From: Bacteriovorax sp. BAL6_X | GTDB lineage: Bacteria; Bdellovibrionota; Bacteriovoracia; Bacteriovoracales; Bacteriovoracaceae | Assembly: GCF_000443995.1 (NCBI RefSeq) | Contig: NZ_AUMC01000003.1 | Coordinates: 682,001 to 746,000, forward strand | Length of the DNA: 64,000 nt | Direction: 5' to 3' | Part shown: positions 7,817 to 17,494 of the stretch, in pieces | How the letters are laid out: every line of letters begins with the position of its first letter | How positions within the stretch are numbered: the first letter of the stretch is position 1 | Position numbers and translations under genes: made by a program | The notes under the pieces: generated by a model | The model's database searches: none | Seen by the model: only the letters and a program-made list of their open reading frames with translations | Told to the model about the DNA's origin: nothing

Positions 7817-9703
7817 ATGTCATTAGCAATGCTCTATAAAGAAAGAAAGTTCTGGCCTCTATTTTGGACGATGTTCCTGGGTGCCGCAAACGATAACGTA
7901 TTTAAAAATGCTTTAATTATCTTAATTACATATAAGAATGTTTCATTATTTGGACTTGGTGCAGAGTCACTAGTTGCCTTTGCAGGCGGTGCGTTTATTC
8001 TGCCGTATGTTTTATTCTCTGCAACATCTGGTCAGATATCAGACCACTATGACAAAGCGCAGGTAATTAAGGTTACTAAATATACAGAACTTGCTTTCAT
8101 GATTATTGGTGCAATTGGGCTTCTGCTAGAAAATTACGGCGTCTTAATGTTGACATTATTTCTCATGGGTGGACAGTCCTCATTCTTTTCTCCAGTAAAA
8201 TTCTCCTCTCTTAGAACAATTTTAAAAGATGAGGAGCTAACGACGGGAACAGCGCTTATTGGTGGGGGAACTTTCGTTGCTATTCTTATCGGAACAATTA
8301 TTGGTGGGCTTGCGGCTTCTGCGCCTGATGCAACCGGTACCGCGGCTTTTGCTATCTTGGCCTTTTCTGTCCTAGGTATTATCTCAGCGCGTTTTCAAAA
8401 TAAGATTAATGATATCAATGAAGATGTAAAAATAGATTACACTTTTGTAAAGCCGACTTTTAAACTTCTTAGAGACTCTTTAAGAGAGAGAAACTCGTTT
8501 CGTGCCATGATGGGAGTTTCTTGGTTTTGGTTCTTAGGATCATTTGTTCTTTCAGTTATGCCCGCTATTATAAAAAATGTTTTCTACGGTAGTGAAATGG
8601 TAACTAATATTTTTATGGCAACATTTACGGTAGGAATGGGATTAGGTTCTTGGATTTGCTCAAAACTATCGGGGAAGAGAATTGAAGTGGGGATGGTTCC
8701 TGTTGCAGCAGTCGGGATGTCTCTTGCTGTTTTTGACCTCTATTATATTTCGACTCAATGGCCGATGTCTGTTACAGGGGCACTAATGCCGCCTGGAGAG
8801 TTTTTTGCGCAACCACTTGCTCTAAGGGCCATTATTGATCTACTTTTAATTACTATTTTTGGCGGTAACTTCTATATTTCGCAATTAACTTTTATGCAGC
8901 ATAGTGCTCCTTTAGAGAAGCTTGCTCGTACAATAGCGGCCAATAATATTTGGAATGCTATTTTTATGGTTGTTGCGGCCGTATCAATTATTATCCTAAA
9001 CAAGATGGGCTCAAGTGCCCTTGATAACCTCCTTATCCTTGGGGGCTTGAATTTAATTTATGCCGGGATCAGCTACTACTTCTTTCATGAGGAAATGTGG
9101 CGTTTTGTTGTACAGCTTTTAACAACTTTTCTCTACGACATTCAGATAGAAGGTGAGGATAATATCCCTAAAGAGGGCAGACTTGTAATTGCTGCAAATC
9201 ATACATCTTTTGTTGACTGGGGTGTGGTAATGAGTCTTTCTCCAAGACCTATTCGTTGGGTAATAGACCATCGCTATTATAATATTCCGGGGCTTAAGCA
9301 ATTCTTTATGCAAGGACACCTAATTCCAATTGCAACGAGAAGAGAAGATCCTAGGGTACTTGATGAAGCGTATACAAAGCTAAATATGACTCTAAATGAA
9401 GAGCGTTGTGTAGGCTTCTTTCCAGAAGGGTGGATCACTCGTGATGGTGAGCCAAGAAGATATCAGCCTGGGATTAAGAAGGTCGTTGAGCAAACAAACG
9501 CACAGGTTGTACCAATTATTATTAAAGGCCTTTGGGGAAGCTTTTATTCATTTTCAGGAAAAGGCGTTTTTAAAGGAATTCGTTGGAATTTTTTAAAACG
9601 TAGAAAAATAAAAGTAGTTATACTGCCATCAATTCCACCAGAGAGATTTTGTTATAAAGACTTGGAAGACAAAATGGTTGTTGAATATAAAAAGCCTCTG
9701 TAG
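7817..9703 (+). CDS. Fused lysophospholipid transporter-like MFS + PlsC acyltransferase
   Basis: A 628-residue fusion. Residues about 1-420 form a 12-helix MFS domain like LplT, the lysophospholipid flippase (start MLYKERKFWPLFWTMFLGAANDNVFKNAL is typical). Residues about 430-628 form a PlsC acyltransferase with the HX4D motif NHTSFVD and the second motif FFPEGWITRDGE. E. coli splits this pathway between LplT and Aas; many bacteria have a longer three-domain fusion with an acyl-ACP synthetase, but no AMP-binding domain is present here, so acyl donor supply must be separate. Role: uptake and re-acylation of lysophospholipids at the inner membrane (inferred from family). ATG preceded by AAGGA. 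Confidence 0.9.
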   Translation: MSLAMLYKERKFWPLFWTMFLGAANDNVFKNALIILITYKNVSLFGLGAESLVAFAGGAFILPYVLFSATSGQISDHYDKAQVIKVTKYTELAFMIIGAIGLLLENYGVLMLTLFLMGGQSSFFSPVKFSSLRTILKDEELTTGTALIGGGTFVAILIGTIIGGLAASAPDATGTAAFAILAFSVLGIISARFQNKINDINEDVKIDYTFVKPTFKLLRDSLRERNSFRAMMGVSWFWFLGSFVLSVMPAIIKNVFYGSEMVTNIFMATFTVGMGLGSWICSKLSGKRIEVGMVPVAAVGMSLAVFDLYYISTQWPMSVTGALMPPGEFFAQPLALRAIIDLLLITIFGGNFYISQLTFMQHSAPLEKLARTIAANNIWNAIFMVVAAVSIIILNKMGSSALDNLLILGGLNLIYAGISYYFFHEEMWRFVVQLLTTFLYDIQIEGEDNIPKEGRLVIAANHTSFVDWGVVMSLSPRPIRWVIDHRYYNIPGLKQFFMQGHLIPIATRREDPRVLDEAYTKLNMTLNEERCVGFFPEGWITRDGEPRRYQPGIKKVVEQTNAQVVPIIIKGLWGSFYSFSGKGVFKGIRWNFLKRRKIKVVILPSIPPERFCYKDLEDKMVVEYKKPL

Positions 9704-9720
9704 AACAGAGGCTTTTTTTT
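9689..9720. terminator. Bidirectional terminator between convergent genes
   Basis: A perfect 13-bp stem AAAAAGCCTCTGT/ACAGAGGCTTTTT with a 3-base loop overlaps the stop codon of the acyltransferase fusion and reaches the stop codon of the convergent alkyl sulfatase. T runs exist on both strands. Confidence 0.9.
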
Positions 9721-11720
9721 TAAGGTGTCACGATATTAAAGGTACTAGGGAAGGTGTCCAGAGTTTCGTTGAGATTTTCAAATACTTTCTTATCTCCACT
9801 GTAGTTAATATTTTTTTCATCAAGTTCAGCAAAGGAAGTCATTCCCATTGCTAGTTTTACAAATTGGCCATGCTTTAATGAAATACTTGCTATATCGTTA
9901 GAGGCCAGTTGACGATTTTGCTCTTGAGGTTTTTTCATTGAATAATTAAGAACACTATTTCTTAATGTTAAGTAATACTTTTCATTTCTGTCTGTAATAT
10001 TTAGTTCAAGTGTTATGTCTGTACTATTGGCCTTTTCTGAATTAACTCTTACAGATAAATAATCTAGTAACAACTCTGTATTCATTTGAGAAAGAATAGC
10101 AGGAGATGCTGTTGGTGGTGCAGGCATACCAACACCGTAGCGTAGCTCTTGGGCCCCTTGCACATAGAAGTTTCTCCACGTGGCATTTTCTGCTTGATAG
10201 GCCAATTGTTCATATGTGTCCGCGAGTAACTGTTTGGCCTTTACGTTCTTAGGCTGAGCGAAGACAAGTTTATTTAAAACTTCAGCGACAAAGCGATATT
10301 CTCCAGCTTTATAGTCTTTAATGGCCATCTCCAATACATCACCAGCTCCACCCATATACGCAATAGTTTTCTTTGCTGACTGGACATCTGGTAGTGGATT
10401 AAGATGTGCAGGATTTCCATCGAAGAACCCTAGATACTTATCATAGACCGCTCGCGTGTTATGACTAAGACTTCCGTAGTAACCACGAGAAGAGAAGTTC
10501 TTAGCTAGATTCTTATTAAGTTCAATACTATCTGCGAGCTCTGTCCCTGAGAGTCCTTTGTTTAATCGATTTACAGATTGGTCGTGAATGAATTTATAGA
10601 GATCTCTTTGGGATACCATATGAGAAACGACTCGATCATTTCCAAAAGTCGGCCAATGGTGTGAGCTAAAGAGAACATCGGCCTTGCTATACTTTTCTAG
10701 TGCTCTTTGAATATGTTTAGACCACATGAGACTATCTCTAACTTGGGCACCTCTTAGTGTTTGGATATTATGCATAGTGTGGCCTAAAATCTCTGCACCA
10801 CAAAGCGCATTATCTCTTGGAAAGTAGGCCATCATCTCTGTGGGGGCTTCTGCTCCTGGAGTAAACATAAAGTCAATATTGACACCATCTACTCTTAGCC
10901 TTCTATCCTTATCAATCGTAATTGTGGGCCTTGCAATAGCATATTCACCACTAGGGGTATAGCTTCCTAGTCCCGTTCCAACTGAGCCATTAGGGCCAAA
11001 GTCTAGTGTTCGCGCATACATGTATTCAGCACGACGGCTCATCGCTGTGCCGGCTATAACATTCTCACTTACTGATTCATAGACAAAGTCTTTTGGTGCA
11101 ATAATTTGAATTTTACCGCTTTCTAGCTCTTGCTTACTTGCCATTCCATAGACACCGCCAAAGTGATCAATATGTGAGTGGGTAAAAATAATTGCAGTAA
11201 CTGGAAGATTTTCAACATTCTTTCTCACAAGTTCCAATGCTGTTTTGGCAGTTTCTGTTGTCATAAGTGGATCAATAATAATCCATCCCTTCTTTCCTCG
11301 AATAAAAGAAACGTTAGCAAGATCAATTCCCCTTACTTGGTAGATATGATCTGAGACGCGAAAAAGTCCATTAATCGCTGTTAATTGAGATTGACGCCAA
11401 AGACTAGGATTGACTGTTTCGGGTGGCTTCCCTTGGGTGAGAGAAGGGTATTTAGTTGGATCAAAAATCTCCTTCATTCCATCTTTAGATTTGATAGGCC
11501 CTTCAAGTTTTGCGATGAAACCTTTTTGAGAGTCTTTAAAATCTTGATCATCGTCAAAGTTTAACTCTTGAGTAATTTCTTTATGAACATCAAGAGTGTA
11601 GCGAGAAGCAGGCTTTGAGTTATTTGAAAAAGTGTACCTTGAAGCACGAGTACAACTTAGTAATGAACTAAGAGTTAAAATAGGGACAATGAGATAGAAT
11701 ACCTTCTTGGAATAAAACAC
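9720..11720 (-). CDS. Alkyl sulfatase, lipoprotein form (SdsA/YjcS family)
   Basis: A 666-residue metallo-beta-lactamase-fold sulfatase. The N-terminus is a lipoprotein signal (LIVPILTLSSLLSC, Cys about 23), so it should be anchored in the envelope. The catalytic region has RGIDLANVSFI, GWIIIDPLMTTETAK and the metal motif THSHIDHFGG; downstream ALCGAEILGHTMHN and FSSHHWPTFGN carry further metal ligands. A dimerization domain and a C-terminal SCP2-like domain follow. Family members hydrolyse primary alkyl sulfates such as SDS to alcohol and sulfate. The start is GTG, with AAGGAGG 4 bases upstream. Natural substrate here is unknown. Confidence 0.92.
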   Translation of the reverse strand: MFYSKKVFYLIVPILTLSSLLSCTRASRYTFSNNSKPASRYTLDVHKEITQELNFDDDQDFKDSQKGFIAKLEGPIKSKDGMKEIFDPTKYPSLTQGKPPETVNPSLWRQSQLTAINGLFRVSDHIYQVRGIDLANVSFIRGKKGWIIIDPLMTTETAKTALELVRKNVENLPVTAIIFTHSHIDHFGGVYGMASKQELESGKIQIIAPKDFVYESVSENVIAGTAMSRRAEYMYARTLDFGPNGSVGTGLGSYTPSGEYAIARPTITIDKDRRLRVDGVNIDFMFTPGAEAPTEMMAYFPRDNALCGAEILGHTMHNIQTLRGAQVRDSLMWSKHIQRALEKYSKADVLFSSHHWPTFGNDRVVSHMVSQRDLYKFIHDQSVNRLNKGLSGTELADSIELNKNLAKNFSSRGYYGSLSHNTRAVYDKYLGFFDGNPAHLNPLPDVQSAKKTIAYMGGAGDVLEMAIKDYKAGEYRFVAEVLNKLVFAQPKNVKAKQLLADTYEQLAYQAENATWRNFYVQGAQELRYGVGMPAPPTASPAILSQMNTELLLDYLSVRVNSEKANSTDITLELNITDRNEKYYLTLRNSVLNYSMKKPQEQNRQLASNDIASISLKHGQFVKLAMGMTSFAELDEKNINYSGDKKVFENLNETLDTFPSTFNIVTP

Positions 11721-11805
11721 GATTCCTCCTTATTATTTATTATATTTTCTTAAGGGGGATATCGGCTTAAGGTTAGTTATTGTGGGCCTAAAAAAAGTTA
11801 TAAAA

Positions 11806-11827
11806 AAGGCCTCATTTCTGAGGCCTT
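11806..11827 (-). terminator. Terminator of the transketolase gene
   Basis: AAGGCCTCA/TGAGGCCTT form a 9-bp stem with a TTTC loop. On the minus strand it lies just after the transketolase stop and is followed by a T run. Confidence 0.85.
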
Positions 11828-11834
11828 CGTTAAA

Positions 11835-13826
11835 TTAGAATTGATTGATCATTGCTTGTGCATCAAAGCCAAATTTCTTATAGAGCTCAAGTGCAGTGTA
11901 TGAAGACTGACCGAAGTGGCCATCATTTCCAAGAGACTTCATTTCAAACTCAAGTCCTTCTTGCTTTAGAGCGTGACATAATATCGCACCAGCACCAGCT
12001 GTTAATTGGTGATCTTCAACAGTTACAATTTTATTACCATTCTTTGTTAGTTGATCTTTAAATGTTTCAACATCAATCTTGTTAATGAATGGATTATTGA
12101 TAACAGTAATATTCTTACCTTTTGATTCAAGTTCTGTCGCGGCCTTAAGTGCCTGTTGAACAAGTGGCCCGTGAGTTACAATAATCCCATCTGTCCCTTG
12201 TCTTAGTACTTGTGCTTTTGCCCAGTTGTAGCTTCCACCTTCTATATATGATACTGGGTGCTTTTCACGGCCAAAGAAGAATACAGTTGTCTCTGGTGTT
12301 TCACCTTTGTTAATAGCTTCTTCGTATCTCTTAATCGCTTGATACATTAGACTTTCAGCTTCTTCTTTTGTTGAAAGGGCGATTACTGTTGTATTTGGAA
12401 TACCTGCGACTGCTGAGAAATAAGTTGTTGCTTGGTGAGAAGCACCATCAGCAGCATCTTGAAAGCCTGTATGCGAGAATAAACAAATCACTGCACCTTG
12501 TGAAAGTTGAGACATAATTAAAGGAAGATTCCCTTTTGTGACACCAAATTGTGCAAATGTATCGACAACTGGAATGAAGCCTTGTTTTGCCATTCCTACC
12601 GCAGTCGAAACCATATTAGATTCTGCAATACCAATGTCAACATAGTGACCTGGAAATTCTTTATGGAACCCCGCAACTCCTGTAGAGCCAGCAAGGTCAG
12701 ACGTTACAGAAAATACTGGAAGCCCTTCCTTTGTCGCTTTAATCATTGCATTGGCAAGACCTGGTTGAACCTTATCTGAAGGTACAGAACTCTTTGGGCC
12801 TTCTTTAGGTGCCGGTTTTGAAGCTAGGATTTCATTTGCCCAATTTGTAAATTCTTCTGGACAAGATTCACCGCTATAAATTTCTTCAAGGAAAGAGACA
12901 AGTTTGTCGTCATATGCCCCAAGTGGATAGCCGTGCCCACCAGATTTAGCTTCTTCAGTTGCTTTTACTCCATATCCTTTGACTGTCTTGATAACAAGAG
13001 CAACAGGCTTGAGTTCATTAGATTTTGCTTTTGCAATATTTTCTTCGATTGCTTGATAAACTCTTTCTAGATCGTGTCCTTCTTCTACTCTTACAACGTC
13101 CCACCCCATTTCTCTTAGGGCCAAAAAGCTTCCTTTCATATCAAAGCTATCTTCAGTAATACGTCCACCAAGTTTAGTATTATTATCACTGATGATCATA
13201 ACAAATGGATTCATCTTTCCTTTCTGTGCAAGACCAGGAATTGCGGCCATGGCCTCACGTGCTTCACCTTCCATACAGCCGCCATCTGAGATTGTACAAA
13301 TTGTTACACGATCGTTTCCAATCGCTCTATCCGCAAGAGCAAGACCTTGAGCTTGAGGAAGCCCTGAACCAAGTGGCCCGTTAGAAATGAAAACACCTTC
13401 TGGATTTAAGTGAGCCTCACCGTGACCAGTAAGTTTAGAAGTTATTGAACGAAAACCTCTTAGGCTTTCAAATGTAAGGCCATCAAAACCTAGGTTTGCA
13501 CGAAGAGCGTAGATCCCGTTTTCAGCGTGGCCAGCATCGTTTACAAAATTAAATTTCTCAAACCAATTTGGTCCTTGTGAGAACATAATTGAGTGTAAGG
13601 CACTCATCATCTCAGCGAAAGCCGCAGGGCCTCCCCAGTGGCAAGCAGCTCCACCAATTACAGCGTGTTGATTCATTAGGGCAACAAGAGCTCTCGTGGC
13701 CTTTGGGTCAGCAAGAGTGATTTCTTCTCCAGCTAAATTATGAATTTTGGTTGCGAAAATTGGGGCCGTTGTCGGTGCCGATGCAAGATGATTTTTTACT
13801 TTTAATGGGCTGATTGTTGCAGTCAT
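11835..13826 (-). CDS. tkt: Transketolase
   Basis: A 663-residue thiamine-diphosphate enzyme moving two-carbon units between sugar phosphates in the pentose phosphate pathway. Seen are the N-terminal HGEAHLNPEGVFISNGPLGSGLPQAQGLALA, the ThDP/Mg motif TISDGGCMEGEAREAM ending in IISDNN, the pyrimidine-domain segment FSVTSDLAGSTGV, the catalytic-Glu region DIGIAESNMVSTAVGMA and the C-terminal domain. Length fits transketolase (about 660). Sequence details differ from classical TktA, so a close family member cannot be excluded. GGAG sits 7 bases before the ATG. A complex inverted repeat lies upstream. Confidence 0.85.
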   Translation of the reverse strand: MTATISPLKVKNHLASAPTTAPIFATKIHNLAGEEITLADPKATRALVALMNQHAVIGGAACHWGGPAAFAEMMSALHSIMFSQGPNWFEKFNFVNDAGHAENGIYALRANLGFDGLTFESLRGFRSITSKLTGHGEAHLNPEGVFISNGPLGSGLPQAQGLALADRAIGNDRVTICTISDGGCMEGEAREAMAAIPGLAQKGKMNPFVMIISDNNTKLGGRITEDSFDMKGSFLALREMGWDVVRVEEGHDLERVYQAIEENIAKAKSNELKPVALVIKTVKGYGVKATEEAKSGGHGYPLGAYDDKLVSFLEEIYSGESCPEEFTNWANEILASKPAPKEGPKSSVPSDKVQPGLANAMIKATKEGLPVFSVTSDLAGSTGVAGFHKEFPGHYVDIGIAESNMVSTAVGMAKQGFIPVVDTFAQFGVTKGNLPLIMSQLSQGAVICLFSHTGFQDAADGASHQATTYFSAVAGIPNTTVIALSTKEEAESLMYQAIKRYEEAINKGETPETTVFFFGREKHPVSYIEGGSYNWAKAQVLRQGTDGIIVTHGPLVQQALKAATELESKGKNITVINNPFINKIDVETFKDQLTKNGNKIVTVEDHQLTAGAGAILCHALKQEGLEFEMKSLGNDGHFGQSSYTALELYKKFGFDAQAMINQF

Positions 13827-13885
13827 TAACTTCTCCGAATTCTTTGATTTTCAATAACTTATAAAAGGTATCACGAGGGAATTTT

Positions 13886-13936
13886 TTCTGGCCAGAGAAT
13901 ATTTACTGACCAAATAGTTTGGCAGTTTGGCCAGAA
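13886..13936. promoter_or_regulatory. Nested inverted repeats upstream of transketolase
   Basis: An outer pair TTCTGGCCA (13886-13894) and TGGCCAGAA (13928-13936) encloses an inner hairpin ACTGACCAAA/TTTGGCAGT (13905-13926, one bulge). It lies 60-110 bases before the transketolase start and about 130 bases before the small divergent gene. It could be an operator, a leader RNA structure or a protein-bound cruciform; the sequence does not decide. Confidence 0.45.
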
Positions 13937-14068
13937 TCTGTAAAACGTAAATATCTGAAAATACAGTAGCTATAAATTTATTAAGTTTTATTTTAGAATG
14001 ACGATAAAATCTATAGAAACTATTGTTAAAGACAATTTATCTATCTGAAATAATAAGGGGTTGTAGTA

Positions 14069-14308
14069 ATGTGTGATGCATGTTCAGCTGCAGGGCGTAA
14101 CTGGTCATTGGCCAACGGACCTCGCAGAAGCAAGATGATTAAAGCTAGGTTGTACTCAAGCTTTAATGGAAGAGAAGTTAAAATTAAGCTTTGCTATCTA
14201 TGTTCTATTAAATTATTTATGGGAGGAGAAGACCTCTTCTTAAAAGATAATCCCTCCTTGAATTATGAATTGACTACTCAGCATGCTGGAAGTGAGTTCG
14301 ATTTTTAA
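14069..14308 (+). CDS. Small two-CxxC (zinc-ribbon-like) protein
   Basis: A 79-residue protein not recognised by name. It has an N-terminal CDAC pair (Cys2, Cys5) and a second CYLC pair about 40 residues later, spaced as in a zinc ribbon, with several basic residues between (GPRRSKMIKARLYSS). This suggests a small metal-binding, possibly nucleic-acid-binding protein. AAGGGG precedes the ATG by 9 bases. A terminator hairpin follows 42 bases after the stop and reaches up to the aldehyde dehydrogenase start. Confidence 0.7.
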   Translation: MCDACSAAGRNWSLANGPRRSKMIKARLYSSFNGREVKIKLCYLCSIKLFMGGEDLFLKDNPSLNYELTTQHAGSEFDF

Positions 14309-14349
14309 GCAATATTAATTGACCCATGATTTTCACAATAGATACAATA

Positions 14350-14374
14350 CCACCTTAAGCAAGGTGGTTTTTTT
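14350..14374 (+). terminator. Terminator hairpin that also holds the SD of the next gene
   Basis: ACCACCTT and AAGGTGGT form a perfect 8-bp stem around AAGC, followed by six to seven T residues and then directly by the ATG at 14375. The 3' arm contains AAGGTGG, the only plausible ribosome-binding site for the aldehyde dehydrogenase, at 8 bases from its ATG. The same bases therefore look like terminator and ribosome site. Confidence 0.8.
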
Positions 14375-15805
14375 ATGCAAAATTTTTCGCAATTTCGTTC
14401 CTCATTTGTGGACGATGAATTTCTTTACGGTGAAAACTCAATAGAAGTTTTAAATAAATACGATCAAAGTATTTTAAACGAAGTGGATCTCTTAGCTTCT
14501 TACCAGTATGAAAAAGTTATGCAGTCGTCACTTAATGCATTTGAGGAGTTTCAAGATTTTGATAGCGCACAAAGAAGTAAGTTACTTTTTAAACTTGCTG
14601 ACTTCTTAGAGGAAGAGGCTTCATTCTTTTCTCATTTAATATGCTTAGAAGCAGGAAAACCAATTAGCTATGCGAAGGGTGAGATTAGACGTTGTGTGGA
14701 AACTATTAGACTTGCTGCGGAGAAGGCCCGTCATCACAGTAGCGAAACTCCTGATCTCTCTTATGGAGCAGGATCAGATAAGATGGCCATGGTTCGACAC
14801 GAACCAGAAGGGATCATTTTTGGTATCTCACCATTTAACTTTCCACTCAATCTAGCTCTTCATAAGATTGCACCAGCTCTTGCTGTTGGTTGTAGTATTA
14901 TCGTTAAGCCTTCACCGCAAACTCCAATTACTTTACTGGCCTTTGCTAAATTACTTTCACGTGTTGGATTTCCAAAGGGTGTTGTAAATATTGTGATCTG
15001 TGAAGACGAACTTGCACAAAGATTCTTAGAAGATGACAGAATTAATGTCTTCTCGTTTACGGGAAGTGCTAAAGTTGGTTGGGCCCTTAAGGCCTTAAGT
15101 GGAAAGAAGAAGTGTCTTTTAGAGCTTGGTGGAAACGCCGCCGTTATTGTTAATGACGTTGAGGATATGGAGGCCGTTACGTCACAGATTATTACCGGCT
15201 CATTTCTATACTCAGGACAAATTTGTATTTCAACCCAGAGAGTTTTTATCTCCAGTGAGATCTTTGAGGAGTTTGTAGAACAATTTCTTGAGCAAGTGGA
15301 GACTATTGGCTCAGGTGACCCTAGAGATGAGAGTGTTATCAATGGGCCTGTGATTAACGAGGCGTCTCTTGAGAGAATTCATCAGTGGGTGCAAGAGGCC
15401 ATCTCAAATGGGGCCGAGTTACTATGTGGCGGCCATATTATTGATGAAGATCATCATATCTATGCGCCAACAGTCCTAACGAATACAGACTTGGATATGA
15501 AGGTGGTTTCAGAGGAAATCTTTGGCCCTGTTGTAATTCTAGAACCTTATGACTCATTCTCGGAGGCCATTGAGCTTGTAAATGATTCAAAATATGGACT
15601 CCAAGCTGGTGTTTTTACGAACAGCTTAGTAAATATGAAGGAAGCTAGCCGAAGAATTGATGTTGGAGGAATTATCTTCAATAACGTCCCTGGATTTCGC
15701 ATGGATGCTATGCCTTATGGAGGGATTAAAGATTCTGGACTTGGCCGTGAGGGGATCGCGTATGCGATGGAAGATTATACTCGTAAGAAGCTAATCTTAT
15801 TTTAA
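14375..15805 (+). CDS. NAD(P)-dependent aldehyde dehydrogenase
   Basis: A 476-residue aldehyde dehydrogenase superfamily protein. Cofactor and catalytic landmarks are ISPFNFPLNLALHKIAPAL, VKPSPQTP, FTGSAKVGW, the general-base LLELGGNAAVIV and the nucleophile region YSGQICISTQRVF (Cys), with the C-terminal EEIFGPVVILEPY, VNDSKYGLQAGVFT and GGIKDSGLGREG. The features resemble the succinate-semialdehyde/lactaldehyde-type branch, but the substrate cannot be fixed from sequence. It begins a same-strand cluster with the cytochrome and GDPD genes. Its ribosome site lies within a hairpin. Confidence 0.93.
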   Translation: MQNFSQFRSSFVDDEFLYGENSIEVLNKYDQSILNEVDLLASYQYEKVMQSSLNAFEEFQDFDSAQRSKLLFKLADFLEEEASFFSHLICLEAGKPISYAKGEIRRCVETIRLAAEKARHHSSETPDLSYGAGSDKMAMVRHEPEGIIFGISPFNFPLNLALHKIAPALAVGCSIIVKPSPQTPITLLAFAKLLSRVGFPKGVVNIVICEDELAQRFLEDDRINVFSFTGSAKVGWALKALSGKKKCLLELGGNAAVIVNDVEDMEAVTSQIITGSFLYSGQICISTQRVFISSEIFEEFVEQFLEQVETIGSGDPRDESVINGPVINEASLERIHQWVQEAISNGAELLCGGHIIDEDHHIYAPTVLTNTDLDMKVVSEEIFGPVVILEPYDSFSEAIELVNDSKYGLQAGVFTNSLVNMKEASRRIDVGGIIFNNVPGFRMDAMPYGGIKDSGLGREGIAYAMEDYTRKKLILF

Positions 15806-15823
15806 ATTTTAGAGGGAGAGAGG

Positions 15824-17494
15824 ATGAAATCACTACTTTTACTGCTAATTAGTTTACAGGCTTTTTCATACGCACCTAATTGGGGCCGTGATGCTAAAAT
15901 TGAAAAGGGTGAGAATCGCGAAAACCTCTACCAACTCTCTCAAGAAGAATATGAACAAGTCACCCAAGATGGGCTTAAACATGCTCTCGTTTGGCCAGTA
16001 AGTGTTACGGGACTTCTAATTCCATATGAAGCTTTTAATAATTTCTTTGAACTTCGTGATGAAAAATTTGTTAATTTTGTTTTAACAACTCTTGGTGAAA
16101 AGAAATTTGGCGTTAATAGTGTTGAATCTTTTTATCAGTGGCTTGGACTTAACCCTTATAATGACGAAGATGCGAACGGGATTTATCGTATCCCTTATCC
16201 TGATGGTTATAAGCCAGACTACTATATGGGTGCTAGTATTGTTGATACGAAGTGGGGGAAAGGACTTACTTTTAGTTGTGCTACTTGCCACTCTGCAAGC
16301 CTCTTTGGAACATCTGTTATGGGGCTTACAAATAAAACAGTTAAGGCAAATGAGCTCTTTGTAAAAGCTAAGAAGCTACTACCATTTATTCCAACTAAGA
16401 CCTTCCAAAAAGTTACGAATGCTACTGATGATGAAGTAGCAATGCTTAAGAGAACAAAGAAGAATATTCATTCTGTTGGAGCGGCATCTCCAATGGTTCT
16501 AGGACTTGATACTTCTCTTCCTCAAGTAGCTCTTTCTCTTGCACACAGAAAGCAAGATGCGTATGCATCAAAGTCGAAATTAAATGAAGTCTTTCCAAGG
16601 TTTAATCCGCTTAAGTCAACAGTTGCTGACTCTAAGCCTATGCCTTGGTGGACGCTGAAATATAAAACTCGTTGGTTATCTGATGGATCAATTGTTGAAG
16701 GAAACCCAATCTTTACAAATTTTCTTTGGAATGAACTTGGGCGTGGTACTGATTTATATGAGCTAGAAAAATGGTTACAAGATAATCCTGAAATTATTAA
16801 GGAATTAACTGCTGCAGCATTCTCAACAAAAGCGCCTCGCATTGATGACTTCTTTGATGTTTCAAGGATTGATATTGATGCTGCAAAAAGAGGTCAAAAG
16901 CATTTTGAAAACCGTTGTCAAAAATGTCACGGAGAATATCAAAAGAATTGGGATCTTCCATTCTCTGGGCTGATGTCTAAGAGTGAGCAGATTAAAACAA
17001 GAAAGCTCATATATCACGAAAAGACTCCTGTTAAGGATGTTGGAACTGATCCACTTCGCTACCAAGGAACGGCCTACTTTGCTGATGCTTTAAATGAACT
17101 TGCGATATCTAAGTGGATGAAGACAGTAGTTGAGCCACAAAAGGGTTACGTACCACCTCCATTAAATGGAATTTGGGCGCGTTGGCCATATATGCACAAT
17201 AACTCTATTCCAAACCTTTGTGAGCTTATGACTCCGCCATCAAAACGAGTGAAGGAATTCTACCAGATTCCGGCAGTTGATCCTATGCTAGACTTCGATT
17301 TTGATTGTAATGGTTTTCCTGTTGGGATGGATATACCTGAAGAGAGACGAATTAGAGAAGCATATTACAATACAAAGTTACCTGGACTTTCAAATTCGGG
17401 TCACTATAATCGAATCTTTACGGATAAAGAGGGGAACGAACTACTTAGTGAAGAGGACAAATCAGATCTTCGTATGTTCTTAAGAACATTATAA
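15824..17494 (+). CDS. Exported di-heme c-type cytochrome protein
   Basis: A 556-residue protein with an N-terminal signal peptide (MKSLLLLLISLQAFSYA). Two CxxCH heme-binding motifs are visible: CATCHS at about residue 150 and CQKCHGEY at about 370, so it should bind two c-type hemes in the periplasm. The C-terminal PLNGIWARWPYMHNNSIPNLCELM and the final GHYNRIFT segment resemble large cytochromes related to di-heme peroxidase/dehydrogenase partners; I do not recognise a named enzyme. AGGGAG precedes the ATG. The stop overlaps the next start (TAATG). It may pass electrons in envelope oxidation reactions. Confidence 0.85.
   Translation: MKSLLLLLISLQAFSYAPNWGRDAKIEKGENRENLYQLSQEEYEQVTQDGLKHALVWPVSVTGLLIPYEAFNNFFELRDEKFVNFVLTTLGEKKFGVNSVESFYQWLGLNPYNDEDANGIYRIPYPDGYKPDYYMGASIVDTKWGKGLTFSCATCHSASLFGTSVMGLTNKTVKANELFVKAKKLLPFIPTKTFQKVTNATDDEVAMLKRTKKNIHSVGAASPMVLGLDTSLPQVALSLAHRKQDAYASKSKLNEVFPRFNPLKSTVADSKPMPWWTLKYKTRWLSDGSIVEGNPIFTNFLWNELGRGTDLYELEKWLQDNPEIIKELTAAAFSTKAPRIDDFFDVSRIDIDAAKRGQKHFENRCQKCHGEYQKNWDLPFSGLMSKSEQIKTRKLIYHEKTPVKDVGTDPLRYQGTAYFADALNELAISKWMKTVVEPQKGYVPPPLNGIWARWPYMHNNSIPNLCELMTPPSKRVKEFYQIPAVDPMLDFDFDCNGFPVGMDIPEERRIREAYYNTKLPGLSNSGHYNRIFTDKEGNELLSEEDKSDLRMFLRTL

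Noticed and set aside
14860-15342. 160-codon ORF opposite the aldehyde dehydrogenase
   Set aside because: Antisense shadow of strongly conserved dehydrogenase motifs.
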